Positions 8,437 through 17,694 of a stretch of DNA of 64,000 bases are shown here, piece after piece. Source of the DNA: Rhizobium oryzicola (GTDB lineage Bacteria; Pseudomonadota; Alphaproteobacteria; Rhizobiales; Rhizobiaceae); NCBI RefSeq assembly GCF_030504645.1, contig NZ_JAUKWQ010000004.1, positions 248,001 to 312,000 on the forward strand, given 5' to 3'. The notes beneath the pieces are model-generated. The model made no database searches, was not told the origin of the DNA, and was given only the letters and a program-made list of their open reading frames with translations. The position numbers and the translations under genes are program-made. Positions within the stretch are counted from its first letter, which is position 1, and every line of letters starts with the position of its first letter.

Positions 8437-9642
8437 ATGCGTGGAAAAGGAAACCTCCGCCCCGGCTTCCTGCTCGTCTTCGTCCGGGAAGTCGAGCAGT
8501 TTCGCAAATTACCGGTGCTTCTTGCTCTAACCGTTCTGATGCCGCTGTTCCTCATGGGTATCCTGGCTGTTGTGTTCAGCCAAGGGCTGGCAACACGGCT
8601 GCCGATCGCGGTTCTCAACCTGGATGGGGGCGACCTCTCCCGCTCGATTATCCGCACGATCGATGCCACACCGGACACGGCAGTTGTCATCAACGTCAGT
8701 GACTTGAGCGAGGCACGCCGCCTGATTCTATCCGGTCAGGTCCATGGCGTCCTGATGATCCGGGATAATCTGGAACGTGACGTCTTCGCCGGTCGGCGCC
8801 CCGAGGTGGTGTTCTTCTATAACACCCAGACATTGACCGCCGGCAATCTCACACTGCGGGGCGTGAATGCTGCCTTGGCCGGAGTGGAAGGGGGCATCCG
8901 TTTGTCTTTACGCACGTCGCATGGTGAACCCGTCGACATTGCGCAAGCTGCACTCTCACCGATCCCGGTTCAGATCAATCCCTTGTTCAATCCGACGATG
9001 AACTACAGTCATTTTCTGCTGGCAGCCCTTCTTCCGGCTGTTTTGCAGATCATCGTCGTCACATCGACGGCCTATGCTGTTGGGCGCGATGTGGAAACAC
9101 GGCATCGATTGCGTGTGCTTCGTCGGCTGGGAGGGGGGCTGTGGCCCGCAATGTTCGGCAAGCTTTTGCCCTACACCCTCGTCTTTCTCTTCGTGCTCGG
9201 CATCTCGGATCTTCTACTGTTCTTATGGTTCCAATTGCCGCTCCGCGGCGACCGAATGCTCCTCTTGTCCGCCGGACTTCTTTTCGTTCTTGCCAACCAG
9301 ATGTTCGGTGCGTTTCTGGCTGTCGCAATGCGACCGATGGCGCTTGCCATCAGCATCGGCACGTTTGCCACCGCGCCTGCCTTCGGTTTCATGGGGATCG
9401 GATTCCCACGCCTCGGCATGACGCCCTTTGCTTATTATTGGGGTGAGGCACTGCCCGGCACCTGGTATCTCACCGCGCGCATAGACCAGACACTGCGTGG
9501 TACGCCTCCGGATCTGTCGGGCAAGCCGCTCGCCGTTTTGCTGTTCATGGTGATTATCTTCACCGCATTGACGGCACTTTGTCTGGAACGCAACCGGATC
9601 AAGCGGCAACAGGCCAATCATGCCCTGGAGGCGGTGTCGTGA
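8437..9642 (+). CDS. ABC-2 type transporter permease (YhhJ/YbhR-like), first of two
   Basis: The 401-residue protein has one N-terminal helix (LLALTVLMPLFLMGILAVVF). A large extracytoplasmic domain follows (VLNLDGGDLSRSIIRTID, then the VHGVLMIRDNLERDVFAGRR region), and then five to six C-terminal helices. This is the ABC-2 membrane subunit plan of YhhJ/YbhR/YbhS exporters. NPLFNPTMNYSHFLLAALLP just before the second helix is a family hallmark. Start ATG 8437 has GTAAGGAC before it. Its stop overlaps the GTG start of the next gene. It probably forms a heterodimer with that second permease and works with the HlyD adaptor. Confidence 0.85.
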   Translation: MRGKGNLRPGFLLVFVREVEQFRKLPVLLALTVLMPLFLMGILAVVFSQGLATRLPIAVLNLDGGDLSRSIIRTIDATPDTAVVINVSDLSEARRLILSGQVHGVLMIRDNLERDVFAGRRPEVVFFYNTQTLTAGNLTLRGVNAALAGVEGGIRLSLRTSHGEPVDIAQAALSPIPVQINPLFNPTMNYSHFLLAALLPAVLQIIVVTSTAYAVGRDVETRHRLRVLRRLGGGLWPAMFGKLLPYTLVFLFVLGISDLLLFLWFQLPLRGDRMLLLSAGLLFVLANQMFGAFLAVAMRPMALAISIGTFATAPAFGFMGIGFPRLGMTPFAYYWGEALPGTWYLTARIDQTLRGTPPDLSGKPLAVLLFMVIIFTALTALCLERNRIKRQQANHALEAVS

Positions 9643-10796
9643 GCGCTGTGATCTTCATCTGTCGAATGGAGCTTCGGCGGATCCTGACGCTGCGTCCGGT
9701 CTTTTCAGTCATGATACTGGCAGTCGTGATCTATTCGGCCTTCTATCCGCAGCCTTATCGTGCCGAAACGCTTAGAGATGTGCCAATCGCACTGGTGGAT
9801 CTGGATGGCACCGACAGTAGCCGCGCCTTCGCCCGAAGGCTCGATGCATCTGCCGATGTGGCCGTGGTTGCAGCATTTCCTGATCTTGCGACAGCAGAAC
9901 ATGAGGTATTTGCGCGTCAACTTTCGGGCATTCTTGTCATTCCGAAATTCTTTGAGCGGGATCTATTGCACGGCCGGGCGTCACCCATCGCGCTGTATGC
10001 AGATGCCAGCTATTTCCTGCTGTATAGTCGCATCTCGAGTGCGGTAACCGCGCTTGCAAAAACCATGGGATCAGAGGTCGAAGCCAAGCGGCTCATAGCG
10101 GCCAATATTGACCCCGCAATCGCTTTTGCTGCAACTGACCCGATGCCGCTGACGGCCATACCGCTCTTCAATCCGCAAGGTGGCTATGCGACCTACATCC
10201 TCCCGGCAGCCTTGGTGCTTTTGCTTCAGCAAACGATGCTGATCGGCGTTAGCCTTCTTGGCACCTATCCAAAGGAGTGGGAAGCTGAGGCACAGAAGAG
10301 AAAGATCGGACCGATCGACCGCGTGGTTGGCTGCCTACTCGCCTATTTCGTGGTGGAAGTTTGTGCCTTTGCTTTCTACCTGATCGCCGTGCCCTATCTT
10401 TATGGTATTCCGCGTCTAGGGTCTATCTGGTTGATAGCGACGGTTTCATTCCCTTTCATCCTTGCCGTGGGCGGCCTTGGAATGCTCATGGCACGTATGC
10501 TGAGTAATCCGGTTCTCGTGCAAATGGTTGCGGCGGGTATGGGTATGCCGTTTTTGTTTATGTCCGGCTTCTCATGGCCGGCCGATGCGATACCTGCTAC
10601 CTTGCGAACCGCTGCCCTTGTCATTCCCAGCACCAGCGCGATCAACGCCCTAGTCAATGTAAGCCAGCTGGGGGCAAGCCTACCGGAGGTCGGCCCGCAC
10701 GTACTGACGTTGATATTTCTCGCCGTGTTTTACTGCGGGCTGGTTCTGTTCCTCGAAGCCAGAGCATTCCGCTATGAGACCGGTAATGGCGGCTGA
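9639..10796 (+). CDS. ABC-2 type transporter permease, second of two
   Basis: The protein of about 385 residues has the same plan as its neighbour: one N-terminal helix, an extracytoplasmic domain (IALVDLDGTDSSRAFARRLD, ILVIPKFFERDLLHGRA), FNPQGGYATYILPAALVLLL, and a bundle of C-terminal helices. I use GTG 9639, which overlaps the preceding TGA in a GTGA junction and has GGAGG 8 nt upstream. The longer frame to 9579 lies within the previous gene. Translational coupling suggests a fixed ratio with the first permease. No ATP-binding subunit is encoded next to either, so the pump must borrow one or work in an unusual way. Confidence 0.85.
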   Translation: MSAVIFICRMELRRILTLRPVFSVMILAVVIYSAFYPQPYRAETLRDVPIALVDLDGTDSSRAFARRLDASADVAVVAAFPDLATAEHEVFARQLSGILVIPKFFERDLLHGRASPIALYADASYFLLYSRISSAVTALAKTMGSEVEAKRLIAANIDPAIAFAATDPMPLTAIPLFNPQGGYATYILPAALVLLLQQTMLIGVSLLGTYPKEWEAEAQKRKIGPIDRVVGCLLAYFVVEVCAFAFYLIAVPYLYGIPRLGSIWLIATVSFPFILAVGGLGMLMARMLSNPVLVQMVAAGMGMPFLFMSGFSWPADAIPATLRTAALVIPSTSAINALVNVSQLGASLPEVGPHVLTLIFLAVFYCGLVLFLEARAFRYETGNGG

Positions 10797-11011
10797 AGCT
10801 TGCGAGGGAGGCATGGCATACGCATCCCTGCTTTCAATTTTGGCGCGTTCCCCATCTCTGTCGCAAGCCTTTCGCACATCCGCGCTCCCGCTTGGTGCTT
10901 CCATGTGAACTTGCCAAGTCCCGGTCACATGATACACGGCTAGGATTGAAGCCGGTCTCGTCTACTTAAACGGCTTCAGGTATGCGAATGCCGGGAAGAG
11001 GGGGAGGTGGG

Positions 11012-11974
11012 ATGCAAAAGGCCGATATCAATTCGCGGAGTCCGCTTTCCCTGGACAATATGGATATTCGTCTCATACGGATATTCGTCAAGGTCGTGGA
11101 AGCTGGTGGCCTTTCCGCTGCGCAGGCAGAACTCAATCTGTCGCTTTCCACCATATCAGAAAAGATTTCCGCCCTCGAACAGCGGCTGGGCATAACGCTT
11201 TGTAAACGTGGAAGAAGTGGCTTTCAACTGACGGAGAGCGGCCGGCTGACCTTTGAGGAATGCCAGCGTTTGTTCGGCTCACTGGATCAATTCAGCCGCA
11301 AGGTGGCGGGACTCCGTTCCAATCTGAGTGGTAGTCTTTCGGTGGGCATGGTGGACAATACGATTGCGGATCCGAATTCGCCCCTTGCGTCAACGTTCGC
11401 CGGTCTGGTGGATCTCGCGCCCGCGATCAATCTCTCGGTTGACATGCGAGCGCCCGGTGAACTCTTGCGCGACGTTGTTGCACGAAAGCTCGATTTGGCG
11501 ATTGGTAGCTTTCCGAGGATGGCCCTCGGGCTTGCTTATATCGATCTCTATGACGAAACTCAAAACTTCTATTGCGGCGCTGGGCATCCACTCTACTCAG
11601 TAGTGGATGAAGAGATCGGGATCGATCTGGTTCGGACACATCGCATTATCGGACGCAGCTATTGGGCCTCGAGAGACATCAAGATCTTTGCCATCGCAAA
11701 CCCGCATGCAACGGTTTCGAATATGGAGGCCGAAGCTTTTCTTATTCTCTCCGGATGTTACCTTGGCTATCTGCCGGAACATTACGCAGCTCCATTCGTC
11801 CAAACAGGTCGTATGCGGATGATCCGACCCAATCTGTTTTCTTACAAGGCGAAGTTTCAGGTTGCGGCTTTGGAGGATTGGAAAAGCAGGCCGGTCGTCA
11901 AAACCTTCATCGATATCCTGACCCAAACCAGCAACAATCTGTCGGCAAAAGCCGGTCGCGGATCAAAGGCATAA
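11012..11974 (+). CDS. LysR-family transcriptional regulator
   Basis: The protein of about 320 residues has an N-terminal winged helix (MDIRLIRIFVKVVEAGGLSA...STISEKISALEQRLGITLCK) and a LysR substrate domain (SLSVGMVDNTIADPNSPLAS, LDLAIGSFPRM, GCYLGYLPEHYA). ATG 11012 is chosen because GGAGGTGGG lies directly before it. It is on the same strand about 215 bp downstream of the second permease. It may regulate the efflux genes, but it is not divergent from them, so the target is uncertain. Confidence 0.85.
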   Translation: MQKADINSRSPLSLDNMDIRLIRIFVKVVEAGGLSAAQAELNLSLSTISEKISALEQRLGITLCKRGRSGFQLTESGRLTFEECQRLFGSLDQFSRKVAGLRSNLSGSLSVGMVDNTIADPNSPLASTFAGLVDLAPAINLSVDMRAPGELLRDVVARKLDLAIGSFPRMALGLAYIDLYDETQNFYCGAGHPLYSVVDEEIGIDLVRTHRIIGRSYWASRDIKIFAIANPHATVSNMEAEAFLILSGCYLGYLPEHYAAPFVQTGRMRMIRPNLFSYKAKFQVAALEDWKSRPVVKTFIDILTQTSNNLSAKAGRGSKA

Positions 11975-12177
11975 AATATCCACGCACTTCCACTACTTTC
12001 CCCTGAAATAGCGCGCCGAACACTGATCCTGGCAAGAACCGATATGAATCCAACAGCCACCGTAGTTTGGAATATATCGAAGTGAACTCCGGCCCTGAAC
12101 CATTTGCCAGAGTGAAGTGCCGTGTGAGAGTACACCTGATCGCCAGTTCATGAGGTTAGGAATTGAAGACGCAGCCG

Positions 12178-14583
12178 ATGATGACGGACCCGACAATCGA
12201 GGCCATGCTTGATGGCATCAAGGCGCCGAACCTGCCGCTGGGTCTGATCCGGGCGCGCGTTGCCGAAATTTATGGCCTGACCGGAGAGTGGAAGCAGTTG
12301 GGCGGGGAGCGGGAGCAGAATTTCCGCCTGACGACCGCAGACGGCGAAGCCTTCGTGGTCAAGATTGCCTCGCCGAGCGAGCCCGTGGAAAGCCTCCGCT
12401 TTCAGACGGAGGCGCTGGAGCATATCGAAAGCGTCGATCCGGGCTTCGTGGCACCCCGACTGCGCCGCACGCTATCTGGCGAGGCGATGTCGCATATTCT
12501 CGACGAAGCGGGCGAAAGCCATGTGCTTCGTGTTCTTACCTTCGTGAAGGGTGAGATCCTCTTCGACCAGCTGGCGGAGACGGGCCGCTCACTCGGTGCG
12601 GAAGACCTCTTCGCGCTCGGCCACGCGAATGGCCGTCTCGCCCGCGCTCTCCGAGGCTTTGCCGGCCGTGGCGCCTCCAGCGTTATGCCCTGGGATATCC
12701 GCAGCGGCTTGCTCTTTTCACCCGCTGTCCACGCGCATATGCCGGCCACATTGAAGCCAATCCTGGACAGACTACTGACGCACATTTCCGATGTGCTTTC
12801 GAAGCAGCTGCCGAAGCTGCGGGCGCAAGTGATCTATAACGACTTCCACGAGTCCAACGTTCTCGTGAAGTTCGGCCCCTCGCTGTCGGTGGAAGGCGTC
12901 ATCGATTTCGGGGACATGATCTTCGGGCCGGTGGCGCAGGATCTCGCCGTCATGGTCGCCTCGCTGATCCACTGGACGCCGGATCCTGTCTTCGCGGCCA
13001 CCTGCCTCGTACGCGGCTACCAGCGTTCCACGCCGCTGGAGCAGGACGATCTCGCGATTTTGAGAAACCTTGTGCTGGCGCGCCTGTTGCTGCAAGTCGG
13101 TCTGGTGGCCTACCAGACGGCCGTTCATGGCCGCGAGAATGAAGGCCTTGAATTGCTCCAGGAGCTCTACATTCAGGCGATCTTGAAGATTGCCGCGGTT
13201 TCGGACGCCGATTTCATCAAGGGCGTCATGCCCTCGGTCGTGCCGGTCAGCGAGGCGGTTCCCGCCTCTCCCGCCGCCTTGTCTACGCCGGCACTGCTGG
13301 AGCGCCGTCAGGCCGTGCTTGGCAAGACCTACATGTTCTACAACGAGCCGCTGGAACTGGTGCGCGGACGCGGCTGCATGCTCTATGATGCCGCCGGCAA
13401 GGAATATCTGGACTGCTACAACAATGTCGCCAATGTCGGTCACTGCCATCCTTACGTTCTGGATGCGCTGACGCGGCAGGCTGCCACGCTCAACACCAAT
13501 TCGCGTTATCTGCATCCCGAAATCGTGCGGCTGGGCGAGCGGCTTTCGGCGACGCTACCGGCACATCTCGATACGCTGGTCTTTGTCTGCACCGGCTCGG
13601 AAGCCAACGACCTGGCCGTGCGCATGGCGCGCCTGATCTCGGGTAGCGAAGGCGTGGTCATCACCGAGAACAGCTATCACGGCAACACGACGACCGTCGC
13701 GCCGCTGTCGCTGATCGACTACGACATCAAGGACAAGCCGGGCTGGGTCGCGACCGTGCCGCCGCCGAACCTCTATCGCGGGCTCTACGGCCAGGACGTC
13801 AACGATGCCGGTCGCCGATATGCCGAACACGTCACGCAGGCCGCCCAGAAGCTTGTCGCGGATGGTCCGGGTATGGCGGCGCTGATGATCGATTCCATCT
13901 TCGACGCGAACGGGGCACTGGTGCCGCCGCCGGACTACATGCCGCTCGCCTATGAGGCCGCGAAGAAGGCCGGTGCGCTGGTGATTGCAGACGAAGTCCA
14001 GATGGGTTTTGGCCGATCGGGTACCCATATGTGGGGCTTCGAAGCCTTTGGTGTTCAGCCCGACATCGTCACCATGGGCAAGCCGATGGGCAATGGTCAT
14101 CCGGTCGCAGCCGTGGCCACTCGGCGCGATATCGCCGAAGTGCTGCAGAAGCAGACCGGCTATTTCAACACGTTCGGCGGCAATACCGTCTCGGCCGCCG
14201 TTGCCAATGCCTGCCTCGACGTGCTGATCGGCGAGGACCTGCAGGGCAATGCGGCGCGCAGCGGTACATGGTTGATGAAGGAACTGAACGGCCTGATGCA
14301 GCGCCATGAGATCATCGGCCACATCCAGGGGCGCGGCCTGTTCCTCGGTGTCGAGCTGGTCACCGACCGGACGACCAGGGGGCCGGCGAAATTTGCTGCT
14401 CGCTGGGTGCGCGAGCGGATGAAGATGCTTGGCGTGCTCGTGTCCTCCACAGGACCGCACGGCAATATCATCAAGATCCGCCCGCCGCTCGTCTTCAGTC
14501 TTGCTGATGCCGCGCGTTGCCTGGAGACGCTCGACCGGGCGCTTTCCGAAGTTCCTGCGGACCTGCGCACGGTCGCTGCCTGA
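12178..14583 (+). CDS. Phosphotransferase-aminotransferase class III fusion
   Basis: The protein of about 801 residues joins two enzymes. Residues about 1-340 are an aminoglycoside/choline-kinase-like phosphotransferase (APH fold), with the catalytic loop NDFHESN (Asp222) and the metal-binding IDFGD (Asp243). Residues about 365-801 are a PLP class-III aminotransferase: YLDCYNNVANVGHCHP, FVCTGSEANDLAVRMARL, VIADEVQMGFGRSGTHMWGF, and PLP lysine Lys635 in MGKPMGNGHP. The second half resembles ethanolamine-phosphate and 5-phosphohydroxylysine phospho-lyases, and in those systems a kinase of the first type makes the substrate. The pair could therefore phosphorylate and then eliminate or transaminate an amino alcohol. 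That is inference. ATG 12178 is used. A TTG at 12163 with GAGG 7 nt before it would add five residues. A shared terminator separates it from the convergent agmatinase gene. Confidence 0.8.
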   Translation: MMTDPTIEAMLDGIKAPNLPLGLIRARVAEIYGLTGEWKQLGGEREQNFRLTTADGEAFVVKIASPSEPVESLRFQTEALEHIESVDPGFVAPRLRRTLSGEAMSHILDEAGESHVLRVLTFVKGEILFDQLAETGRSLGAEDLFALGHANGRLARALRGFAGRGASSVMPWDIRSGLLFSPAVHAHMPATLKPILDRLLTHISDVLSKQLPKLRAQVIYNDFHESNVLVKFGPSLSVEGVIDFGDMIFGPVAQDLAVMVASLIHWTPDPVFAATCLVRGYQRSTPLEQDDLAILRNLVLARLLLQVGLVAYQTAVHGRENEGLELLQELYIQAILKIAAVSDADFIKGVMPSVVPVSEAVPASPAALSTPALLERRQAVLGKTYMFYNEPLELVRGRGCMLYDAAGKEYLDCYNNVANVGHCHPYVLDALTRQAATLNTNSRYLHPEIVRLGERLSATLPAHLDTLVFVCTGSEANDLAVRMARLISGSEGVVITENSYHGNTTTVAPLSLIDYDIKDKPGWVATVPPPNLYRGLYGQDVNDAGRRYAEHVTQAAQKLVADGPGMAALMIDSIFDANGALVPPPDYMPLAYEAAKKAGALVIADEVQMGFGRSGTHMWGFEAFGVQPDIVTMGKPMGNGHPVAAVATRRDIAEVLQKQTGYFNTFGGNTVSAAVANACLDVLIGEDLQGNAARSGTWLMKELNGLMQRHEIIGHIQGRGLFLGVELVTDRTTRGPAKFAARWVRERMKMLGVLVSSTGPHGNIIKIRPPLVFSLADAARCLETLDRALSEVPADLRTVAA

Positions 14584-14607
14584 GCGTCCCAGCCTTTCAA
14601 GACGCAA

Positions 14608-14643
14608 AAAGGACCGGCGAGGCCTGCGCTTCGCCGGTCCTTT
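14608..14643. terminator. Bidirectional terminator between fusion enzyme and agmatinase
   Basis: A perfect 13-bp stem AAAGGACCGGCGA / TCGCCGGTCCTTT with a 10-nt loop is flanked by A-rich and T-rich tracts. It sits between two convergent genes (stops at 14583 and 14659) and can serve both strands. Confidence 0.85.
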
Positions 14644-14658
14644 GCTTTTCCGTTGTGA

Positions 14659-15699
14659 TTACTTGCCGGAATTGACCATCAGGCAAAGGATCGTATGGAG
14701 CACCTGCGCTGCGATCTGGGCCGTGTTGGTTGTCGGGTCGTATTGCGGCGCGACTTCGACGACGTCGCCGCCGACGATGTTGAGGCCGTCGAGCCCCCGC
14801 AGGATCTGCAGCACCTCGCGCGGCTGCAGGCCGCCCACTTCCGGCGTCCCGGTGCCGGGCGCGAAGCCCGGATCGACGCTGTCGATGTCGAAGGAGATAT
14901 AGGTCGGGCCATTGCCGACGATCTCGCGCGCCTTGGCGATGATCTGCGGCAGGGAGTGCTCGTTGATCTCTTCGGCATGGACGACGGTCATGCCGCTCTC
15001 ATAGGAGAATTCCCAGAGATATTCCGCCGGACCGCGAATGCCGATCTGGATCGTGCGGCGCGGATCGAGCACGCCGTCGAGAACGGCAAGCCGGAATGGG
15101 CCGCCATGCGTGAACTTTGTACCTTCATAGGGGCCGGACGTGTCACAATGCGCATCGATATGAATTAGGCCGACGGGCTCCTTGGCGCCGACCGCCTTCA
15201 GGATCGAAGAGGTAATGGAGTGATCGCCGCCGACGCTGAGCGGACGGACACCGGCGCTGACGAGCCGGCGATAGAAGGCTTCGATATCGGCATGGCATTG
15301 GGCAAGATCGAAGCGGCTCTGCAGCGGCACGTCGCCTATGTCGCCGACCTTGGCCTTGGTAAGCGGGGAGACCTTCAGGACGTGATCATAAGGCCCGATG
15401 CGTTCGATGGTCCGAACGGCGCGGGGGCCGAAGCGGGTGCCGTTGCGATTGGTGACGCCGAGATCCATGGGAACGCCGAGCAGCGCAATATCGAGGCCGC
15501 CGAAATCGTCGGAGTTCGCAGCATCCGGCATGGCTGGCGCATCAAGGAAAGTCGGGATGCCGGCAAAGGGCCATTTGCGCTTGTCGCCGCCCGAAAACTG
15601 GGCTTCCGCCACCTGCTTGAAAAGCGGATCGAAAATGTCGCCGCCGGCGGCATTGCCGTATTTTTTACGAAGTGCATCAAGGTGCGCCTGGTCTATCAT
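14659..15699 (-). CDS. Agmatinase/ureohydrolase family protein
   Basis: The 346-residue protein has the full di-manganese ureohydrolase signature: GGDHS (His160), IDAHCD (Asp182, His184, Asp186) and SFDIDSVDP (Asp271, Asp273). The family cleaves guanidino compounds such as agmatine, guanidinobutyrate or proclavaminate to urea and an amine. It is slightly longer than SpeB (about 306 residues) because of an N-terminal extension of about 60 residues. ATG 15699 has GGAGA upstream. It is divergent from a GntR regulator that leads a polar amino-acid ABC operon and a gamma-glutamyltransferase-like gene, which points to use of guanidino compounds or polyamines as nitrogen sources. The substrate cannot be read from the sequence. 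Confidence 0.85.
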   Translation of the reverse strand: MIDQAHLDALRKKYGNAAGGDIFDPLFKQVAEAQFSGGDKRKWPFAGIPTFLDAPAMPDAANSDDFGGLDIALLGVPMDLGVTNRNGTRFGPRAVRTIERIGPYDHVLKVSPLTKAKVGDIGDVPLQSRFDLAQCHADIEAFYRRLVSAGVRPLSVGGDHSITSSILKAVGAKEPVGLIHIDAHCDTSGPYEGTKFTHGGPFRLAVLDGVLDPRRTIQIGIRGPAEYLWEFSYESGMTVVHAEEINEHSLPQIIAKAREIVGNGPTYISFDIDSVDPGFAPGTGTPEVGGLQPREVLQILRGLDGLNIVGGDVVEVAPQYDPTTNTAQIAAQVLHTILCLMVNSGK

Positions 15700-15937
15700 C
15701 GCGAAGTCTCCTGCTCAATAGATAGCACCTTAATCGCCGGTACACTCCGTTTAATTCGGATTCCTACGAAGTAAGGCGGGGGCTTCTTCCTATGTATCGA
15801 AGACGGGACATGCTGGAATATGATTTTCAACGACAAAGCGACGTGGTGGTGCGGTGGGTCATATTGCTGTGAAATGTGATCCAACATTTGCTCAACCAGC
15901 TGCGAAACTTCCAACGAAGATCTTGACCCTCTTCAAA

Positions 15938-15959
15938 TTGGATGTTTGGATAAGTGGAT
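15938..15959. promoter_or_regulatory. Three phased TGGAT repeats upstream of gntR
   Basis: TGGAT occurs three times at exact 8-bp steps (T at 15939, 15947, 15955) some 20-40 bp before the ATG of the GntR gene, in the 280-bp divergent region with the agmatinase gene. It could be an operator or chance. Nothing else in that region looked like a gene. Confidence 0.3.
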
Positions 15960-15978
15960 ACAAAAATGCAGTGAGCCG

Positions 15979-16653
15979 ATGATTTCCAATCTCTCCGCCG
16001 CAAATTCAACCGTGTCTACTGCCGAAGAGGAGGCTTACCTTTATCTGCAGAAGGCTCTACGGCTTGGACGTTACAAAGCGGGAGAGCGGCTGATCCCGGA
16101 GGATATCGCTGCCGAAATCGGCATGAGCCGAATGCCTGTACGGGAGGCATTTCGGCGGCTCGCGGCAGACGGACTGGTTACCCTGAGACCCAACCGGGGT
16201 TGCGTGGTGGCGGGGCTGACGCTGGATGAGTTGAACGAGGCATTCGAGATACGCTCGGTGCTTGAAGGTCTTGCAGTGCGCCTCGTGGTGCCGGGTTTGA
16301 CGGCAGAGCATTTTGAGGAACTAGACCGCCTTCTGATCCGTATGGAACGTGCAGGTGAAGCTGGCAGCACCGACTGGGTGCTGCGCCACCAAGAACTGCA
16401 TGCCTACATATACACGTTGAGCGGCAGGCCAAAGCTCATCCGTCAGATTGCCGCGCTGCACGTCGCTATCGAACCTTATATGCGAATTTGGTTCGACTAT
16501 GTCGATAAGCCGCTCTCAGCGCGTGAGGAGCACCAGAACCTCATAGACGCTCTGAAATCCGGCGATGTGGCGCTGGCCGAAAGGGTCATGCAGGAGCACG
16601 TTCTCGGCACAGCCGCGTTGCTGGCCGATTTTGCAAGTCCCGGTCGGCGCTGA
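15979..16653 (+). CDS. GntR-family regulator, FadR/FCD subfamily
   Basis: The protein of about 224 residues has a GntR winged helix (AERLIPEDIAAEIGMSRMPVREAFRRL region) and an all-helical FCD ligand domain (FEIRSVLEGLAVRLVVPGLT, with later His residues in LRHQELHAYIYTLSG that usually bind a metal). ATG 15979 is preferred to an upstream in-frame TTG at 15946, which would add an unconserved 11 residues. It is followed after 92 bp by a polar amino-acid binding-protein gene and is divergent from the agmatinase gene. It probably controls both in response to their substrate. Confidence 0.85.
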   Translation: MISNLSAANSTVSTAEEEAYLYLQKALRLGRYKAGERLIPEDIAAEIGMSRMPVREAFRRLAADGLVTLRPNRGCVVAGLTLDELNEAFEIRSVLEGLAVRLVVPGLTAEHFEELDRLLIRMERAGEAGSTDWVLRHQELHAYIYTLSGRPKLIRQIAALHVAIEPYMRIWFDYVDKPLSAREEHQNLIDALKSGDVALAERVMQEHVLGTAALLADFASPGRR

Positions 16654-16745
16654 ACGCCGGTCGGTCAGTATTGTCTGAAGCCGGGGAGACATCCGGCAAG
16701 GACGGGGAACAGCCGCAATGGCGGCACAACAAAAAGGGATAAGCC

Positions 16746-17597
16746 ATGACACAGCGTCGTATGGCCGCGATTGCGGCTGCCTTCATGACACTCGTATCCG
16801 CACCGTTCGCAACGGCTGCGGAGTTGCCAAAGGAAATCAAAATCGCGACCGAAGGCGCCTATGCGCCTTGGAATTTCGTCAATTCCGACGGCAAGCTTGA
16901 CGGTTTTGAAATCGATCTCGCCAACGATCTTTGTGCTCGTACAAAGATTAAGTGCACTATCATTGCCCAGAACTGGGATGGTCTCATTCCCTCGCTTCAG
17001 GTCGGCAAGTTCGATGTGATCATGGCCGCCATGTTCATCACGCCGAAGCGCATGGAGACGATCGACTTCACGCAGCCTTACGCGATTGATCCCACAGCCA
17101 TCGGCGTCGCCAAAAGCAGCGATCTCGGCAAGCAGGGCCCGTCAACGGAAAAGATCAAGCTTGAAGACGAAAAGGCCGCCCAGGCTGCCATCGACAAGAT
17201 GAAGCCGGCCCTCAAGGGCAAGGTGATCGGCGTTCAGTCCGGCACCCAACTGCTCGCCTTCGTCAAGAAGTATTTCGGCGATGTGGCCGAGGTGCGCGAA
17301 TACAAGACGACGGAACAGCATGACCTTGATCTCGCCGCGGGCCGTATCGACGCCGTCGTTGTTCAGCAGACGAACCTGGCGGCCATCTTCGCCAAGCCTG
17401 AATTTGCCGATTACACCGCAGCAGGTCCGGGCTTTGTCGGCGGTATTCTCGGCATGGGTACGGGTGCGGGCATGCGCAAGGAAGACACCGCGCTGAAGAC
17501 TGCCTTCAACAAGGCGATCGATGAAGCGATTGCTGACGGCACCATCAAGCGCCTGTCGGAAAAGTGGTTCCACGCTGACGTTACTCCGGTCAAGTAA
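16746..17597 (+). CDS. ABC transporter substrate-binding protein, family 3 (polar amino acid)
   Basis: The 283-residue periplasmic protein has a signal peptide (MTQRRMAAIAAAFMTLVSAP, cleavage near ATAAE) and a family-3 fold: IATEGAYAPWNFVNSDGKLD, GFEIDLANDLC, CTIIAQNWDGLIPSLQVGKF, VIMAAMFITPKRMETIDFT. The arrangement matches lysine/arginine/ornithine, octopine or nopaline binding proteins (ArgT/OccT/NocT). The acidic FEIDL motif usually contacts the ligand amino group. With two HisQ/HisM-like permeases downstream it imports a basic amino acid, opine or guanidino compound. The exact ligand is unknown. Confidence 0.9.
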   Translation: MTQRRMAAIAAAFMTLVSAPFATAAELPKEIKIATEGAYAPWNFVNSDGKLDGFEIDLANDLCARTKIKCTIIAQNWDGLIPSLQVGKFDVIMAAMFITPKRMETIDFTQPYAIDPTAIGVAKSSDLGKQGPSTEKIKLEDEKAAQAAIDKMKPALKGKVIGVQSGTQLLAFVKKYFGDVAEVREYKTTEQHDLDLAAGRIDAVVVQQTNLAAIFAKPEFADYTAAGPGFVGGILGMGTGAGMRKEDTALKTAFNKAIDEAIADGTIKRLSEKWFHADVTPVK

Positions 17598-17614
17598 ACC
17601 AAGGCGGACCAGCG

Positions 17615-17639
17615 GGGATCGGGCGCATCGTCCGATCCC
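17615..17639 (+). terminator. Intercistronic hairpin after binding-protein gene
   Basis: A perfect 8-bp stem GGGATCGG / CCGATCCC with a 9-nt loop lies just after the binding-protein stop and before the first permease. No U-run follows. It probably protects the 3' end of the binding-protein message, as seen at two other transport operons in this window. Confidence 0.55.
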
Positions 17640-17694
17640 TGTTCATCCATTCTGAAACCGGACCGCTGCGCTGTCCGACAGGCTCTTGATCCCT

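Noticed and set aside
13555..14607. 350-codon open frame on the minus strand
   Set aside because: It is antisense to the aminotransferase half of the fusion protein and includes the terminator region.
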